Positions 32,348 to 40,226 of a stretch of DNA of 64,000 bases are shown here, piece after piece. The stretch's first letter is position 1; each line of letters starts with the position of its first letter. This stretch comes from Mesoterricola sediminis (GTDB lineage: Bacteria > Acidobacteriota > Holophagae > Holophagales > Holophagaceae), in contig NZ_AP027081.1 in assembly GCF_030295425.1 (NCBI RefSeq), positions 4,291,001 through 4,355,000 on the forward strand, read 5' to 3'. The notes below the pieces were generated by a model, which saw nothing but the letters and a program-made list of their open reading frames with translations, had not been told where the DNA came from and searched no databases. The position numbers and the translations under genes were made by a program.

Positions 32348-33893
32348 TGCCATTCCCCACCTGCTGCGCGGTCTCCTCCGCGCCCCCGCCACCTTCCGCG
32401 ACTGGTTCCGCACGCGCTGGGAGAAGATGGATCTCTTCGACGAGGGCAACGTCGTCAAGGCGCGCACGAACCCGTGGTACGCCATCGGCGGCATGTGGTA
32501 CTGGGTCTGGATGCTGGTGATCCTCAGCGGCGTCGTGCTGATGATCTACTACATCCCCGTCACGGACCAGGCCTACCACTCCATCGAGCGCATCCAGCAG
32601 AACTGGCGCTGGGGCCCCGTTCCCATCGGATCCCTGGTCCGCGGCCTCCACAAGTACGGGGCCGACGCCTTCATCATCCTGGCCACCCTGCGCGTCTACC
32701 GCATGTGGTTCACGGGCGAGTACAAGCAGGGCAACGAGTTCAGCTTCATCATCGCCCTCCTGATCCTCATCATCGGGATGTACTCGGGCCTCACCGGCTA
32801 CCTCCTGATCTGGAACCAGCGCGCCCTCTGGGCGACCAAGGTGATGGCCACCTTCCCCACCTACCTGGACCAGAACCCCAGCTGGCTCCCCCTGGGCGAC
32901 TTCATCAACTGGACCAACCAGGGCAAGACCACCGCCCAGATCCTCCTCGGCGGCACCAGCATCGGCCCCGCCACCGTCACGCGCTTCTACGCCTTCCACT
33001 TCATGCTGAGCTTCGTGCCCATGGTGTTCTTCGAGCTGCGGGTCTACCGCCGCGGCTTCCGCCGGATGAACATCAGCAGGTGGGCCAAGCTCGCCACGTT
33101 CGGGATCATCCTCGCCATCGCCATCATGATCCCGGCGGCCCAGGGCAGCCCGGCGAACCCCGAGGTCACCCCCAACCCCATCCTGTCCGACTGGTACTTC
33201 CTGGCGATGTACCACTTCCTCAAGCTCCAGGACCCCTATCTGGCCACCGTGCTCACCGTGGCGATCCCCTTCCTGGTGCTGCTGGCCATGTTCCTGGACC
33301 GCCGTCCGGAGCGGGAGTGGGGGGCCCGCCAGATCCCCAACTGGATCGGCGTCGCCGGCCTCATCTACTTCGTCGTCTTCAGCTTCCTCATCCTCAACGG
33401 CATCGCCGACCTGCACCGGGATGCCCCGCTGTGGTACTACTCCATGGGCCTGTTCCTCCTGATCGGCTACGTCCAGGACTGGGCCTACGTGATGCGGCGG
33501 GACGGGAAGCGGTGGCACGAGACCTTCCATGTGTTCTTCGTGGCCTTCATCCTCGTGTGCATGTCGGCCAACACCCTCTACCACTACTTCGGGGACATCC
33601 GGGAGTGGAACGTCCTCGCCAAGGACGAGATGCCGAGGGTGCTGGAGACCCTGCAGAAGGCGAACCCCCTGGCCACCCCCGACCAGGCCTACGAATGGCT
33701 CGAGAAGAACCGGCCCGGCCTCAACCTCTGGCTCACCAGCCACAAGGGACCCAACAAGCCCGCCGGCATGGAGCTCTGGCTCCTCCACGTGATCGCCTGG
33801 ATCGGGATCATCGTGTCCGGCACCTTCATCGGCCTGGGCCGCTGGGGCCGGGCCAAGGACGCCGAGGCCGCCAAGGCCGCGGCGAAGGGGTGA
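32340..33893 (+). CDS. Cytochrome b of a Rieske complex, lacking the heme bH ligands
   Basis: 517 residues from a TTG start with GGAGG upstream; no closer ATG exists. Eight or more membrane spans cover both cytochrome b domains plus a C-terminal extension. In helix B His104 is kept but the second ligand, 14 residues on, is Arg118 (HKYGADAFIILATLR). In helix D His220 is kept but position 234 is Arg (HFMLSFVPMVFFELR). The heme bL ligands are thus retained and both bH ligands lost. The Qo PEWY motif reads SDWY (283-286). It is the natural partner of the Rieske protein, but canonical Q-cycle chemistry through bH looks impossible in this subunit. Confidence 0.88.
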   Translation: MVSAIPHLLRGLLRAPATFRDWFRTRWEKMDLFDEGNVVKARTNPWYAIGGMWYWVWMLVILSGVVLMIYYIPVTDQAYHSIERIQQNWRWGPVPIGSLVRGLHKYGADAFIILATLRVYRMWFTGEYKQGNEFSFIIALLILIIGMYSGLTGYLLIWNQRALWATKVMATFPTYLDQNPSWLPLGDFINWTNQGKTTAQILLGGTSIGPATVTRFYAFHFMLSFVPMVFFELRVYRRGFRRMNISRWAKLATFGIILAIAIMIPAAQGSPANPEVTPNPILSDWYFLAMYHFLKLQDPYLATVLTVAIPFLVLLAMFLDRRPEREWGARQIPNWIGVAGLIYFVVFSFLILNGIADLHRDAPLWYYSMGLFLLIGYVQDWAYVMRRDGKRWHETFHVFFVAFILVCMSANTLYHYFGDIREWNVLAKDEMPRVLETLQKANPLATPDQAYEWLEKNRPGLNLWLTSHKGPNKPAGMELWLLHVIAWIGIIVSGTFIGLGRWGRAKDAEAAKAAAKG

Positions 33894-33896
33894 GCC

Positions 33897-34184
33897 ATGA
33901 CGGAGCTCCGGCGCATCCAGGCCTGCAAGTGGACCGGTTCCGCCCTGGCGGTGGTCCTGCTCAGCGCGACCTTCTCCCGGTGGAACGCCTTCAAGGCCGC
34001 GCCCGGCGCCCTCACCTACGCCGGCATCCTCCTGGCCCTCACCGCCCTCCTGGCCCTCCTCGCGTCCCTGGCCGTCGTGGTCTACGCCGAGGAGCGGGCC
34101 CGGGGCCGGCTCAACCGGTCCCGCCCCCGCCTGGAACGCTGGGCCAACCGCTTCTTCCCCCGCCACGAACCTGAATCCCGGTGA
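33897..34184 (+). CDS. Small membrane protein of the cytochrome b operon
   Basis: 95 residues. Two hydrophobic segments (about residues 15-27 and 38-63, ALTYAGILLALTALLALLAS) and a basic, Arg-rich tail (RARGRLNRSRPRLERW) that should stay in the cytoplasm. I know no family for it. It starts three bases after the cytochrome b stop and is followed five bases later by another small membrane protein, so it is probably an accessory subunit of the Rieske/cytochrome b complex. Confidence 0.68.
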   Translation: MTELRRIQACKWTGSALAVVLLSATFSRWNAFKAAPGALTYAGILLALTALLALLASLAVVVYAEERARGRLNRSRPRLERWANRFFPRHEPESR

Positions 34185-34188
34185 TCCC

Positions 34189-34455
34189 ATGCGCAAGCGA
34201 CCCGTCTTCGGCGTGATCTTCCTCCTGACCGGGCTGGGCCTGTTCGGGTACCTGCTCGGGCGCGGCCTCCTGACCGAGGCCGGCCCGCCCCCGGGCCTCC
34301 CGGTGCCCAAGGACCTGGTCCTGGAGACGACGAACAAGGAGCCCTTCCGGCAGTTCGACGTGATCAAGTGGCTGGGCTGGGCCTTCGTCGCCGCCGCCCT
34401 CGCCGAGGTCGGCGCCGCCTACCTGCGCCGCCCGTCCACCACCGTGGACCAGTAG
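34189..34455 (+). CDS. Small two-span membrane protein of the cytochrome b operon
   Basis: 88 residues. One span near the start (VFGVIFLLTGLGLFGYLLG), a loop with PPPGLPVPKDLVLETTNKEP, and a second span (WLGWAFVAAALAEVGAAYL). It has no heme or iron-sulfur motif and I do not recognise the family. It sits between the two cytochrome b genes and probably helps hold the two modules together; that is inference from position. Confidence 0.66.
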   Translation: MRKRPVFGVIFLLTGLGLFGYLLGRGLLTEAGPPPGLPVPKDLVLETTNKEPFRQFDVIKWLGWAFVAAALAEVGAAYLRRPSTTVDQ

Positions 34456-34463
34456 GGGACGAC

Positions 34464-35696
34464 ATGTACCGCAAATTCCTGCGCCTCACCAAGAGCCTCA
34501 CGGTCAGCTTCGAGAAGGTCGTCAACTTCCTGACGACCCAGGAGCACAACCCCCTCTACTTCCACGGCGCCCTTCCGCTCTACATCTTCTGGTTCCTCAT
34601 CTTCTCGGGGATCCTCCTGTGGATGTACTACATCCCCACCCTGGACCGCGCCTGGTCCAGCGTGAACTACATCTCGGCCCTGCCGGTCCCGGGCGATCCC
34701 GTCAACGAGGCCGCCGGCATCCCCTACGGCGCCGTGGTGCGCGGCATCCACCGCTGGGGCGCCGCGGGGATGATGATCACGACGATCCTCCACATGCTCC
34801 GGGTCTACTTCACGGACCGCCACCGGAGCTGGCGCTGGCTGCCCTGGGTGACCGGGGTCGCCCTCCTGGCCTTCGTGCTCTTCGTGGGGCTCACGGGCTA
34901 CCTCCTCGTCTGGGACGCCCGGGCCTACTACATCGTCGTCGCCACCCAGCGCCTCCTGGAGGCCGTGCCCGTGGCGGGCGCAGCCCTCTCCCGCTTCCTG
35001 GTCGGGGGCGACGGCATCACGGACTACACCCTCACCCGGTTCCTCTTCTTCCACGTCGGCGGCGCGGTCCTGATCTTCCTGCTGGTGTGGATGCACTTCA
35101 TCCGGCTCAAGCAGCCGGTGGCGACCCCCAGCCGGGCCACCAACTTCATGGTCCTGGGCTTCATCCTCGTCGCCGCGGGCACCCTCCCGGCCATCAACAT
35201 CACCCGCGAGCTGCTCCAGAAGTACGCCGCGGACCCCCGGATCGCCGCCCAGGCCCTCTACGTGGCCAGCGACGCCCCGGCGCAGATCGGCACCCTGGTC
35301 GACACCATCCGCTACGACGCCTGGTACATGTTCCCCTACTGGCTCGTCCAGAACGTGGGGGTGACCTGGACCTGGCTCATCCTCGGCGGCGCGACCCTCC
35401 TGCTGTGCGTGGCCCCCTTCTACCCCAAGGACCGCCGGGCCAACATCGCCGAGGTGATCGAGGCCAAGTGCACCGGGTGCACCTTCTGCAGCCAGGACTG
35501 CCCCTTCGAGGCCATCACGATGGTCGACCGGGCCCCGGGCAGCAAGTTCAAGCAGATCGCCGTCGTCCAGGCGGCAAGGTGCAGCGAATGCGGCATCTGC
35601 GTCGGGGCGTGCCCCTTCCAGGCCATCGAGCTGCCGGAGCTGCATTCCAAGACCCTCGAGGCCGACCTGCTGGACCTCGTGAAGAAGGGAGCCTGA
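34464..35696 (+). CDS. Cytochrome b fused to a 2[4Fe-4S] ferredoxin domain
   Basis: 410 residues. The N-terminal cytochrome b part has all four heme ligands at the usual spacing: His96 and His110 in helix B, His197 and His211 in helix D. Further spans end in RYDAWYMFPYWLV, where DAWY may be a relic of the Qo PEWY motif. The C-terminus is a bacterial ferredoxin domain with CTGCTFCSQDCPF (Cys336, 339, 342, 346) and CSECGICVGACPF (Cys373, 376, 379, 383). On a standard topology it faces the cytoplasm, near the bH side, so electrons could pass between heme b and a low-potential carrier. It follows the small membrane gene by eight bases. Confidence 0.9.
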   Translation: MYRKFLRLTKSLTVSFEKVVNFLTTQEHNPLYFHGALPLYIFWFLIFSGILLWMYYIPTLDRAWSSVNYISALPVPGDPVNEAAGIPYGAVVRGIHRWGAAGMMITTILHMLRVYFTDRHRSWRWLPWVTGVALLAFVLFVGLTGYLLVWDARAYYIVVATQRLLEAVPVAGAALSRFLVGGDGITDYTLTRFLFFHVGGAVLIFLLVWMHFIRLKQPVATPSRATNFMVLGFILVAAGTLPAINITRELLQKYAADPRIAAQALYVASDAPAQIGTLVDTIRYDAWYMFPYWLVQNVGVTWTWLILGGATLLLCVAPFYPKDRRANIAEVIEAKCTGCTFCSQDCPFEAITMVDRAPGSKFKQIAVVQAARCSECGICVGACPFQAIELPELHSKTLEADLLDLVKKGA

Positions 35697-36101
35697 ATGT
35701 CCGACGCGAAGAAGACCATCATCGGATTCGTCTGCGAACGCAGCCTGCCCCTGGAATACATGCTCGACGGGGGGAAGGCCCTCCTCGACGACCCGGACAC
35801 GAAGGTCGTGATCGTCCCCTGCTCGGGGATGGTCAAGCCCACCTTCCTGGAGACGGCCCTGGCCAAGGGCGCCGACGCCACCTTCGTGTGCGGATGCGCC
35901 ATCGGGGACTGCCACTACCGGACCGGGAACCTCATGATCCGCGAGCGCCTCGAAGGCAAGCGCAGCCCCAAGCTCCGCAAGACCACCGACCGCCGGAAGG
36001 TGGGCATGTTCTTCGTCACCATGAAGGACCGCACCGCCTTCCTCGCCGCCCTAGCCGAATTCAAGGCGGGCCTCGACGCCCGCCCCGCCCAGGAGGAGTG
36101 A
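35697..36101 (+). CDS. MvhD/FrhD-type hydrogenase iron-sulfur subunit-like protein
   Basis: 134 residues. The conserved core of the MvhD/FlpD family is readable: VVIVPCSGMVKPTFLETALA, then GADATFVCGCAIGDCHYRTG, with the D-C-H-Y-x-x-G-N ending. An additional Cys lies in IGFVCERS near the start. In methanogens MvhD carries a [2Fe-2S] cluster linking hydrogenase to heterodisulfide reductase; in sulfate reducers related domains occur in QmoB. Here no hydrogenase or HdrA gene is nearby. Its start directly follows the ferredoxin fusion, so it probably relays electrons between that ferredoxin domain and an unknown partner. Confidence 0.82.
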   Translation: MSDAKKTIIGFVCERSLPLEYMLDGGKALLDDPDTKVVIVPCSGMVKPTFLETALAKGADATFVCGCAIGDCHYRTGNLMIRERLEGKRSPKLRKTTDRRKVGMFFVTMKDRTAFLAALAEFKAGLDARPAQEE

Positions 36102-36104
36102 ACC

Positions 36105-36239
36105 ATGCCCGCCCCCGCGAAGAAGGCCGAGGCGCGCCCCGTGGACTACGTGGTGATGCTCCGCTACCTGCTCTTCTACGTGTTCTTCTTCGGACTCCTC
36201 TACCTCGTCGGGCTGTTCGGCGAAGTGGCCGAGAAGTGA
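36105..36239 (+). CDS. Very small single-span membrane protein
   Basis: 44 residues: a basic N-terminus (MPAPAKKAEARPVDYVV), then one helix, MLRYLLFYVFFFGLLYLVGL, and a short acidic tail. It starts three bases after the MvhD-like stop with GGAGG upstream and is followed nine bases later by another small membrane gene. No family is recognisable; probably an assembly or stabilising subunit. Confidence 0.6.
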   Translation: MPAPAKKAEARPVDYVVMLRYLLFYVFFFGLLYLVGLFGEVAEK

Positions 36240-36248
36240 GGTGAACCC

Positions 36249-36431
36249 GTGACCCTGCCCCCCGATCCCGAAACCCACGCCCGGCCCCGGGAGGACGAGG
36301 ACACCGTCTCCCTCCTCCGGATCCTGAAGGAGAACCGGTTCCTCGCCCAGATGATCCTGTTCTTCGTCCTGATGCTCTTCGTGCCGCTCTTCCTGGCCTG
36401 GAAGTTCGACCTTTTCCTGGTGGCGAACTAG
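36249..36431 (+). CDS. Small single-span membrane protein
   Basis: 60 residues from a GTG start. An acidic N-terminal half (PPDPETHARPREDEDTVSLL) is followed by one strongly hydrophobic helix, MILFFVLMLFVPLFLAW. The pattern is like the 54-residue protein at 30541. It ends one base before the CcoS-like gene. I assign no function beyond probable membership of the oxidase/cytochrome b assembly. Confidence 0.6.
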   Translation: MTLPPDPETHARPREDEDTVSLLRILKENRFLAQMILFFVLMLFVPLFLAWKFDLFLVAN

Positions 36432-36432
36432 C

Positions 36433-36618
36433 ATGGAAACCCCGAACTGGACCCTCATCATCGTCTTCACCGCCGTCGGGCTCGCCTTCGCCGCCGGCTT
36501 CGTGCTCTTCGCCCTGTGGGCCATCCGCGACGGCCAGTTCCAGGACGTCGAGGGGGTGAAGTTCCGCATGCTCGAGGACTTCAATCCCAAGAAGGGGCGC
36601 ACCGCCCCCCGGGACTGA
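36433..36618 (+). CDS. ccoS: CcoS-like cbb3 oxidase maturation protein
   Basis: 61 residues. One membrane helix is followed by FALWAIRDGQFQDVEGVKFRML, which matches the hallmark of CcoS (W-A-x-R-x-G-Q-F-D-D-x-E-G). CcoS is needed for cofactor insertion into the cbb3 oxidase core subunit. It closes the operon begun by ccoN. CcoG, CcoH and CcoI are not in the window. Its stop lies three bases from the convergent maf stop. Confidence 0.8.
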   Translation: METPNWTLIIVFTAVGLAFAAGFVLFALWAIRDGQFQDVEGVKFRMLEDFNPKKGRTAPRD

Positions 36619-36621
36619 GCC

Positions 36622-37236
36622 TCAGGGCATCCCGATCCAGTACTTCAGGAGTCCGAGCCGGCCCGCCAGCTCGGCGAACCGCTCCACGGGGAAGCCCATC
36701 ACCGTCGCGAAGCTGCCTTCGATGCGCTCCACGAACAGCGCGGCGATGCCCTGGATGGCGTAGGCCCCGGCCTTGTCCCTGGGCTCGCCGGTGGCCGCGT
36801 ACCAGCGGGCCTGGGCGGGACTGACCGGCCTCAGGAAGACCTGGGCGGTGTCCACGAGGACGTGGCACTCCCGGTCCCGGCGCAGGCAGAGGCCCGTGTG
36901 GACCTGGTGGGCCCGGCCCTGGATGAGGGCCATCATCCGCGCGGCGTCGGCCTCGTCGACCGGCTTGCCCAGGTTGTGGTGGTCGCAGGCCACCGTGGTG
37001 TCGGCCGCGATGACCCACCGCCCGGGGTTCACCATGCCGACGATCTCGGCCTTGGCCCGGGCCAGGCGCGCCACCATGGCCTCGGGGTCCTCCCCGGGCA
37101 GGGGGGTCTCGTCGACGTCGGGGGCCCAGACCTCGTAGGGGATGCGGAGGGCCTCCATCCACTGGCGGCGCCGCGGGGACGCGGACGCGAGGATGGGCGG
37201 CTCGACGTGGAGGGTGATTTCGTGATCCATGGGCAT
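36622..37236 (-). CDS. maf: Maf-family nucleotide pyrophosphatase
   Basis: 204 residues. The N-terminal ILASASPRRRQWMEALRIPY carries the S-x-S-P-R-R signature, followed by the acidic DVDETPLPGEDPEAMV, the metal region VIAADTTVACD, LGKPVDEADAARMM and GAYAIQGIAALFVERIEGSF. Maf proteins hydrolyse non-canonical or ordinary nucleoside triphosphates and affect septum formation in some bacteria. The start is ATG 37236 or 37230; neither has a strong ribosome binding site. It is divergent from the NRDE gene by 84 bases. Confidence 0.9.
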   Translation of the reverse strand: MPMDHEITLHVEPPILASASPRRRQWMEALRIPYEVWAPDVDETPLPGEDPEAMVARLARAKAEIVGMVNPGRWVIAADTTVACDHHNLGKPVDEADAARMMALIQGRAHQVHTGLCLRRDRECHVLVDTAQVFLRPVSPAQARWYAATGEPRDKAGAYAIQGIAALFVERIEGSFATVMGFPVERFAELAGRLGLLKYWIGMP

Positions 37237-37320
37237 GACCGGCGCGCAGTCTTCGATCTTCCCATCAATGGCGCCCGCGGCGAACGCGAAATCCGTCCCG
37301 GGCTCTGCCAGACTGGGCGC

Positions 37321-38097
37321 ATGTGCCTGATCCTGGTGGCCTGGAAGGCCCACCCCGACTTCCCCCTGGTGGTGGCCGCCAACCGGGACGAGTTCTACGC
37401 CCGGCCCACGGCGGCGGCGGCGCCCTGGCCCGGGGACCCCCGGGTCCTCGCCGGGCGGGACCTGGAGGCCGGGGGAACCTGGCTGGGGATCCGCGAGGAC
37501 GGGCGGTTCGCCGCCGTCACCAACGTGCGGGAGCCGGGCGCCCCCAGGGGCGCCCTCTCCCGGGGCGGCCTCACCCGGGCCTTCCTCCTCGGCGACGCGC
37601 CGCCGGGGGCCTACGCCGCGGCCCTGGAGCCGGAGCGCCATTCCGGGTTCAACCTGCTGGTCGCCGACCGGGACGAGCTCTGGTACGCCACCAACCGGGA
37701 CGGGCCGCCCCGGCGGCTGGAGCCGGGCGTCTACGGCGTCTCCAACCACCTCCTGGACACGCCCTGGCCCAAGCTGACCCGGGCCAAGGAGGCCTTCCGC
37801 GCAGCCCTGGGCGCCCTCCCCGGACGCGAGGGCCTCTTCACCCTCCTGGGGGACCGGGAGATCGTGCCCGACCCCCTCCTGCCCGCGACGGGGGTGAGCC
37901 TGGCCTGGGAGCGCATGCTCTCCGCCGTCTTCGTGGCTTCGCCGGACTACGGCACCCGGGCCTCCACGGTCGTCCTCCGGGACGCCCGGGGCGGGGTGCT
38001 CCTGGAGGAGCGCGGGGCGGGCCCCGGCGCCCGGCCGGAGCCCACCCTGCTGGCCCGGGGGCCGGATCAGATCAGCGGCGCGAGCAGCTCCCGGTAG
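37321..38097 (+). CDS. NRDE/TANGO2-family protein
   Basis: 258 residues. MCLILVAWKAHPDFPLVVAANRDEFYARP has the family-defining Asn-Arg-Asp-Glu motif after an N-terminal Cys2, which suggests an Ntn-hydrolase-like start. GTWLGIREDGRFAAVTNVRE and GFNLLVADRDELWYATN follow as in other members. The biochemical role in bacteria is not settled; eukaryotic TANGO2 is linked to heme or lipid handling. Its last 31 bases overlap the 3' end of the convergent glutamine synthetase gene. Confidence 0.85.
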   Translation: MCLILVAWKAHPDFPLVVAANRDEFYARPTAAAAPWPGDPRVLAGRDLEAGGTWLGIREDGRFAAVTNVREPGAPRGALSRGGLTRAFLLGDAPPGAYAAALEPERHSGFNLLVADRDELWYATNRDGPPRRLEPGVYGVSNHLLDTPWPKLTRAKEAFRAALGALPGREGLFTLLGDREIVPDPLLPATGVSLAWERMLSAVFVASPDYGTRASTVVLRDARGGVLLEERGAGPGARPEPTLLARGPDQISGASSSR

Positions 38098-40226
38098 ACG
38101 GGGATCGGCCAGCGGGAGGCGGCGCAGTCCTTCTCGAGCTGGTCGAGGACGTCCCGCAGCAGCTCCTGGGCGTGGCGGACGGGGCCGCCGAAGGCCTCGG
38201 TTCGGGCGTGCAGGTCCTCCCGGGCGTCGGCGGCCACCATGGCCTCCTTGAGGGCGGCGAGGCGGTCCTGGGCCACCCCCGCGAGCCTGGCCTGGGTGGC
38301 CAGGGCGGCCCGCAGGGACTCGGGGGCCGGGACGCCGGCCGCGGCCAGCTTGGCCAGGGCGTCGGCCCGGGCGGCCAGGTCGTCCATGACCGCCGGCAGC
38401 AGGAGGGTCTCGGCCATCTCGCGCAGCACCTGGGCCTCGATGGCGATGGCCTTCTGGTACTGCTCGTGGCGGATGTGGACGCGGGCCTCCAGCTCCTCCC
38501 GGGTGAGGATCCCGGCCCGGGCGAAGACCTCCTGGCTCGCGGGCTCCTCCCAGATGCGCAGCGCGGCCACGGTGTCGCGGGCGTGGGGCAGGCCGCGGCG
38601 CTCCGCCTCCTGGGCCCAGGCCTCCGCGTAGCCGTTGCCCTCGAACCGGATGGCGCGGGTGGCGGTGACGGCCTCCCGGATCACCGCCATGGCCGCGGCC
38701 CGCGTGGGCTTCCCGGCGGCCATTTCCTCGTCCATCCGGACGTTCATGGCGTCCAGGGCCTCGGCGACGGCGGCGTTGATGACCGTCAGGGGGAAGGCGA
38801 TGGCCTGGGAGCTGCCCACGGCCCGGAACTCGAACTTGTTCCCCGTGAACGCGAAGGGGCTGGTGCGGTTCCGGTCGGTGGCGTCCTTCTCCAGGGCGGG
38901 GAGGCTGCCCAGGCGCAGGTCGAGGAGCTGCTTCTCGGTGGCCTCGGCCACGTCGCCCCGCTCGATGGCGTCGAGGATGGCGCTGAGCTGGGTCCCCAGG
39001 TAGACGCTCATGATCGCCGGCGGCGCCTCGTTGGCGCCCAGGCGGTGGTCGTTGCCCGCGAAGGCGATGGCGGCCCGCAGGAGGCCGCCGTGGCGGTGGA
39101 TGGCCTTCAGGACGGCGCCCAGGAAGTAGAGGAACTGGAGGTTCTCCGCCGGCGTCCGGCCCGGATCCAGGAGGTTGTGCCCCTCGTCGGTGGCCATGCT
39201 CCAGTTGACGTGCTTGCCGCTGCCGTTGATGCCCGCGAAGGGCTTCTCGTGGAGGAGCACGGCCAGGCCGTGGCGCTCGCCGACGCCCTTCAGGATCTCC
39301 ATGAGGAGCTGGTTGTGGTCCGAGGCGAGGTTGGCCGGCTCGTAGATGGGGGCGAGCTCGAACTGGTTGGGGGCCACCTCGTTGTGCCGGGTCTTGGCGG
39401 GGATGCCCAGCTTGAAGCAGGCCAGCTCCACCTCCTGCATGAAGCCCAGCACCCGCTCCTTGATGCTGCCGAAGTAGTGGTCCTCCAGCTCCTGCCCCTT
39501 GGGGGGGCGGGCGCCCTGGAGGGTGCGGTTGGCGAAGGTGAGGTCCGGCCGCTGCCGGGCCAGCTCCAGGTCCACCAGGAAATATTCCTGTTCGGGCCCG
39601 CACTGGGGGATGACCGCCGTGGCCTTGCGCTCGAAGTGGCCGAGGGCGTGCAGGGCGGCCTTGCCGACGGCCTCCATGGACCGCAGCAGGGGCAGCTTGT
39701 TGTCCAGGGCCTCGCCGTGGTACCCCACGAAGGCGGTGGGGATGCAGAGGGTCGTCCCCAGCGGGTTCTCCATCAGGAAGGCCGGGCTGGTGGCGTCCCA
39801 GACGGTGTAGCCCCGGGCCTCGAAGGTGGCGCGCAGACCACCGGACGGGAAGGAGCTGGCGTCGGGCTCCCCCTGGATGAGCTGGGCCCCGCTGAATTTC
39901 TCGATGACCACGCCGGGCTCGTCCCAGCCGATGAAGGCGTCGTGCTTCTCCGCCGTGGCCCCGGTCATGGGCAGGAACCAGTGGGTGAAGTGGGTGGCCC
40001 CGTGCTCCAGGGCCCAGGCCATCATGGCCTGGGCCACGCCCTGGGCCGTCTCGGGCGCGAGCGGTTCGCCCCGCCGGAGGCTGGCCCGCAGGGCCTTGAA
40101 CACCTCCCGGGGCAGGCACTCCCGCATGGTCCTTTCATTGAAGGTGTTGCATCCGAAGTAGCGGCTGGCCTTCATCTGGTCCAGCCTCCGGATGTCAGTT
40201 CCCTTGACGGTTTGCCCTGTGGTCAT
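38067..40226 (-). CDS. glnN: Type III glutamine synthetase
   Basis: 719 residues, the size of GSIII (about 700-730) rather than GSI or GSII. Class features include FNERTMRECLPREVFKAL, FSGAQLIQGEPDASSFPSGG, IPQCGPEQEYFLVD (metal Glu), RHNEVAPNQFELAPIYE, NGSGKHVNWSM and AFAGNDHRLGANEAPPAI. It makes glutamine from glutamate, ammonia and ATP. The long helical C-terminus (from about residue 540) is also typical of GSIII. It is transcribed alone, convergent with the NRDE gene. Confidence 0.95.
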   Translation of the reverse strand: MTTGQTVKGTDIRRLDQMKASRYFGCNTFNERTMRECLPREVFKALRASLRRGEPLAPETAQGVAQAMMAWALEHGATHFTHWFLPMTGATAEKHDAFIGWDEPGVVIEKFSGAQLIQGEPDASSFPSGGLRATFEARGYTVWDATSPAFLMENPLGTTLCIPTAFVGYHGEALDNKLPLLRSMEAVGKAALHALGHFERKATAVIPQCGPEQEYFLVDLELARQRPDLTFANRTLQGARPPKGQELEDHYFGSIKERVLGFMQEVELACFKLGIPAKTRHNEVAPNQFELAPIYEPANLASDHNQLLMEILKGVGERHGLAVLLHEKPFAGINGSGKHVNWSMATDEGHNLLDPGRTPAENLQFLYFLGAVLKAIHRHGGLLRAAIAFAGNDHRLGANEAPPAIMSVYLGTQLSAILDAIERGDVAEATEKQLLDLRLGSLPALEKDATDRNRTSPFAFTGNKFEFRAVGSSQAIAFPLTVINAAVAEALDAMNVRMDEEMAAGKPTRAAAMAVIREAVTATRAIRFEGNGYAEAWAQEAERRGLPHARDTVAALRIWEEPASQEVFARAGILTREELEARVHIRHEQYQKAIAIEAQVLREMAETLLLPAVMDDLAARADALAKLAAAGVPAPESLRAALATQARLAGVAQDRLAALKEAMVAADAREDLHARTEAFGGPVRHAQELLRDVLDQLEKDCAASRWPIPVYRELLAPLI

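Noticed and set aside
36622..40119. A minus-strand open frame of 1165 codons spanning maf, the NRDE gene and most of glnN
   Set aside because: Only its C-terminal 204 codons (maf) look like a protein. The rest is the antisense or shifted frame of recognised genes and reads as Arg/Gly/Pro-rich text typical of GC-rich shadows.
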